From the NCBI GenBank assembly GCA_903884915.1, contig CAISGS010000331.1:1-8278 (forward strand): a DNA stretch of 8,278 bases, given 5' to 3'. A program made the position numbers and the translations under genes. The notes under the pieces are model-generated. The model saw nothing but the letters and a program-made list of their open reading frames with translations. It was not told the DNA's origin and did no database searches. Below are positions 6,821 through 8,278 of this stretch, in pieces; the first letter of the stretch is position 1, and each line of letters opens with the position of its first letter. Origin of the DNA: an uncultured Caulobacteraceae bacterium. Its GTDB lineage: Bacteria > Pseudomonadota > Alphaproteobacteria > Caulobacterales > Caulobacteraceae.

Positions 6821-8278
6821 ATGCACGCCGTTCGTCACGCACCGGTGAAGACATCGTTGCAACCCAGCAATCACCCCTATCTCAATGGGGCTTGGACGCC
6901 TCAGCACGAAGAGGTTGATGCGACAGATCTGGACGTTATCGAAGGGGTGATTCCCACCGATATTGACGGGCTCTATGTGCGCAACACCGAAAATCCGGCG
7001 CAGCAGCCGCTCGGTCGATACCATCCCTTCGATGGCGACGGCATGATCCACATGATCGACTTCAAGGGCGGCCGCGCCAACTATCGCAATCGATTTGTCC
7101 GCACGCGCGGCTTTCAAGCCGAGCAGGAGGCCGGTCAGGCGCTCTGGGGCGGACTGATGGATGGCCCCAAGGTCTCATTGCGCCCTGGCTTTGGCGCGCA
7201 AGGGGCCATGAAGGATGCATCCAGCACCGATGTGGTGATCCACGGCGGAAAGATCGTCTCGACCTTCTATCAGTGCGGTGAGGCCTATTGGCTCAATCCC
7301 GAGACCCTCGAACAGGGCGGCGTCGCCAGCTGGGGACCGCTCGATGGCGTGTCGGCCCATACCAAGGTAGATGAGGCGACCGGCGATCTTCTGTTTTTCA
7401 ACTACTCAAAATATCCGCCCTACATGCATTACGGCGTCGTCGATCTGACCGGCAAGCTCGTCCACTATGTGCCCATTCCCCTGCCCGGGCCACGTCTGCC
7501 GCACGACATGACCTTCAGCGAGAACTACGCAATCCTCAATGATCTGCCGGTGTTCTGGGACGAGGAGCTGCTCAAGCGCGATATCCATGCGGTGCGCGCC
7601 CATGACGGAATCCCTTCGCGCTTTGGCCTGATCCCCCGCTTTGGCAAGACCGAAGACATTCGCTGGTTCAATGCCGATCCGACCTACATCCTGCACTTCC
7701 TCAATGCCTATGAAGAAGGCGACGAGGTGATCATGGATGCCTATTTCCAAGAAAACCCAACTCCCGGACCTCTGGCTGACGCGCCTGCGGGCTATGCGCA
7801 GATGATGGGCTTTGTCGATGAGCACAGCTTCTTGCCCAAGCTCCATCGCTGGCACTTTAATCTCAAGACCGGCGAGACGCGCGAATATCATCTGGATGAC
7901 CGCGTGCTCGAGTTTGGCATGTTCAATCAGCGCTATGCCGGAAAGCCCTATCGCTATGCCTACAGCAGCAAGTCCAAGCCGGGCTGGTTCCTGTTCAACG
8001 GCTTCGTCAAGCATGATCTGGTGACGGGCCAATCTTGGACTGTCGATCTTCCCGAAGGCCGCTTTGCCAGCGAGGCGCCCTTTGTCCCACGGATCAATGC
8101 CAAGGATGAGGACGACGGCTATCTGGTCAGCTTCATTATCGATGAGCTTAAGGGCACGTCCGAGTGCATCCTGATCGACTGCAAGCGCTTTGAAGATGGC
8201 CCCGTCGTGCGTATCGCCCTGCCCCACAAGATCAGCAGCGGCACCCATAGCGTCTGGGCCGACCGTGAGCTGATCCAG
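6821..8278 (+). CDS. Carotenoid oxygenase (RPE65 / lignostilbene dioxygenase family), 3' end beyond the window
   Basis: 486 codons are open to the window edge with no stop; family members are usually about 480-520 aa, so only the last residues are missing. These non-haem iron enzymes use O2 to cut a C=C bond of carotenoids, apocarotenoids or stilbenes into two carbonyls. The four iron-ligand histidines of the seven-bladed propeller are all visible: His180 (GVSAHTK), His228 (LPHDMTF), His292 (YILHFLNAYEEGD) and His476 (SSGTHSVW). FDGDGMIH lies near the N-terminus. Two second-shell Glu positions are kept (Glu364 in LEFGMFN, Glu430 in DEDDG), but the first, by alignment to RPE65 Glu148, seems to be Gln151 in FYQCGEAY. 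No signal peptide. It stands alone on the + strand, divergent from the acyl-CoA block, and could supply that block's substrate (inference). Lignostilbene-type versus carotenoid-type cleavage cannot be decided. Confidence 0.93.
   Translation, partial: MHAVRHAPVKTSLQPSNHPYLNGAWTPQHEEVDATDLDVIEGVIPTDIDGLYVRNTENPAQQPLGRYHPFDGDGMIHMIDFKGGRANYRNRFVRTRGFQAEQEAGQALWGGLMDGPKVSLRPGFGAQGAMKDASSTDVVIHGGKIVSTFYQCGEAYWLNPETLEQGGVASWGPLDGVSAHTKVDEATGDLLFFNYSKYPPYMHYGVVDLTGKLVHYVPIPLPGPRLPHDMTFSENYAILNDLPVFWDEELLKRDIHAVRAHDGIPSRFGLIPRFGKTEDIRWFNADPTYILHFLNAYEEGDEVIMDAYFQENPTPGPLADAPAGYAQMMGFVDEHSFLPKLHRWHFNLKTGETREYHLDDRVLEFGMFNQRYAGKPYRYAYSSKSKPGWFLFNGFVKHDLVTGQSWTVDLPEGRFASEAPFVPRINAKDEDDGYLVSFIIDELKGTSECILIDCKRFEDGPVVRIALPHKISSGTHSVWADRELIQ

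Noticed and set aside
7406..8248. Long open frame (280 codons) on the - strand opposite the oxygenase gene
   Set aside because: It lies wholly inside the oxygenase gene, which has four iron-ligand histidines and a strong ribosome site. The antisense translation shows no recognisable domain and is the expected shadow of a GC-rich gene.

Overview
The window is GC-rich and densely packed with catabolic genes. Codon choice, the style of the signal peptides and the mix of families (RPE65-type carotenoid oxygenase, acyl-CoA ligase, acyl-CoA dehydrogenase, thiolase, SnoaL/LEH-like proteins, exported serine hydrolase) suggest an alphaproteobacterium of the sphingomonad or caulobacter kind. This placement is inference from gene content; there is no rRNA or other marker here. 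No tRNA, rRNA, CRISPR array, insertion sequence or integration site was seen.

Layout. (1) Positions 1-140 are a leader with a TTGACA element and a perfect 7+1+7 palindrome, followed on the + strand by an exported class C beta-lactamase-fold serine hydrolase (141-1460). (2) A five-gene block on the - strand fills 1474-6665. In transcription order it holds an exported limonene-epoxide-hydrolase/SnoaL-like protein (6665-6207), an AMP-forming acyl-CoA synthetase (6165-4537), a cytosolic SnoaL/LEH-like protein (4392-3997), a thiolase starting at TTG (3887-2733) and an acyl-CoA dehydrogenase (2661-1474). Gaps are 41, 144, 109 and 71 bp, and the block meets the hydrolase gene tail to tail with 13 bp between them. 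(3) A 155-bp divergent intergenic region carries inward-facing TTGAC elements. (4) An RPE65-family oxygenase on the + strand (6821 onward) runs off the right edge; its fourth iron-ligand histidine is already inside the window, so little is missing.

How the genes may work together (inference). The oxygenase would split an alkene bond, as in a stilbene or apocarotenoid, to give carbonyl products. After oxidation to an acid by an enzyme not seen here, the synthetase would make the CoA thioester, the dehydrogenase would introduce an alpha,beta double bond, and the thiolase would act on a 3-ketoacyl-CoA. Enoyl-CoA hydratase, 3-hydroxyacyl-CoA dehydrogenase and an aldehyde dehydrogenase are absent and would have to be supplied from elsewhere. 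The substrate cannot be read from the sequence.

The most unusual points are catalytic positions. The thiolase lacks the C-terminal acid/base cysteine and the Asn of the NEAFA motif. The two LEH-like proteins carry opposite single Asp-to-Glu changes in the Asp-Arg-Asp triad. The oxygenase appears to have Gln in place of one second-shell Glu. The acyl-CoA dehydrogenase seems to use the isovaleryl-CoA dehydrogenase arrangement of its catalytic Glu.
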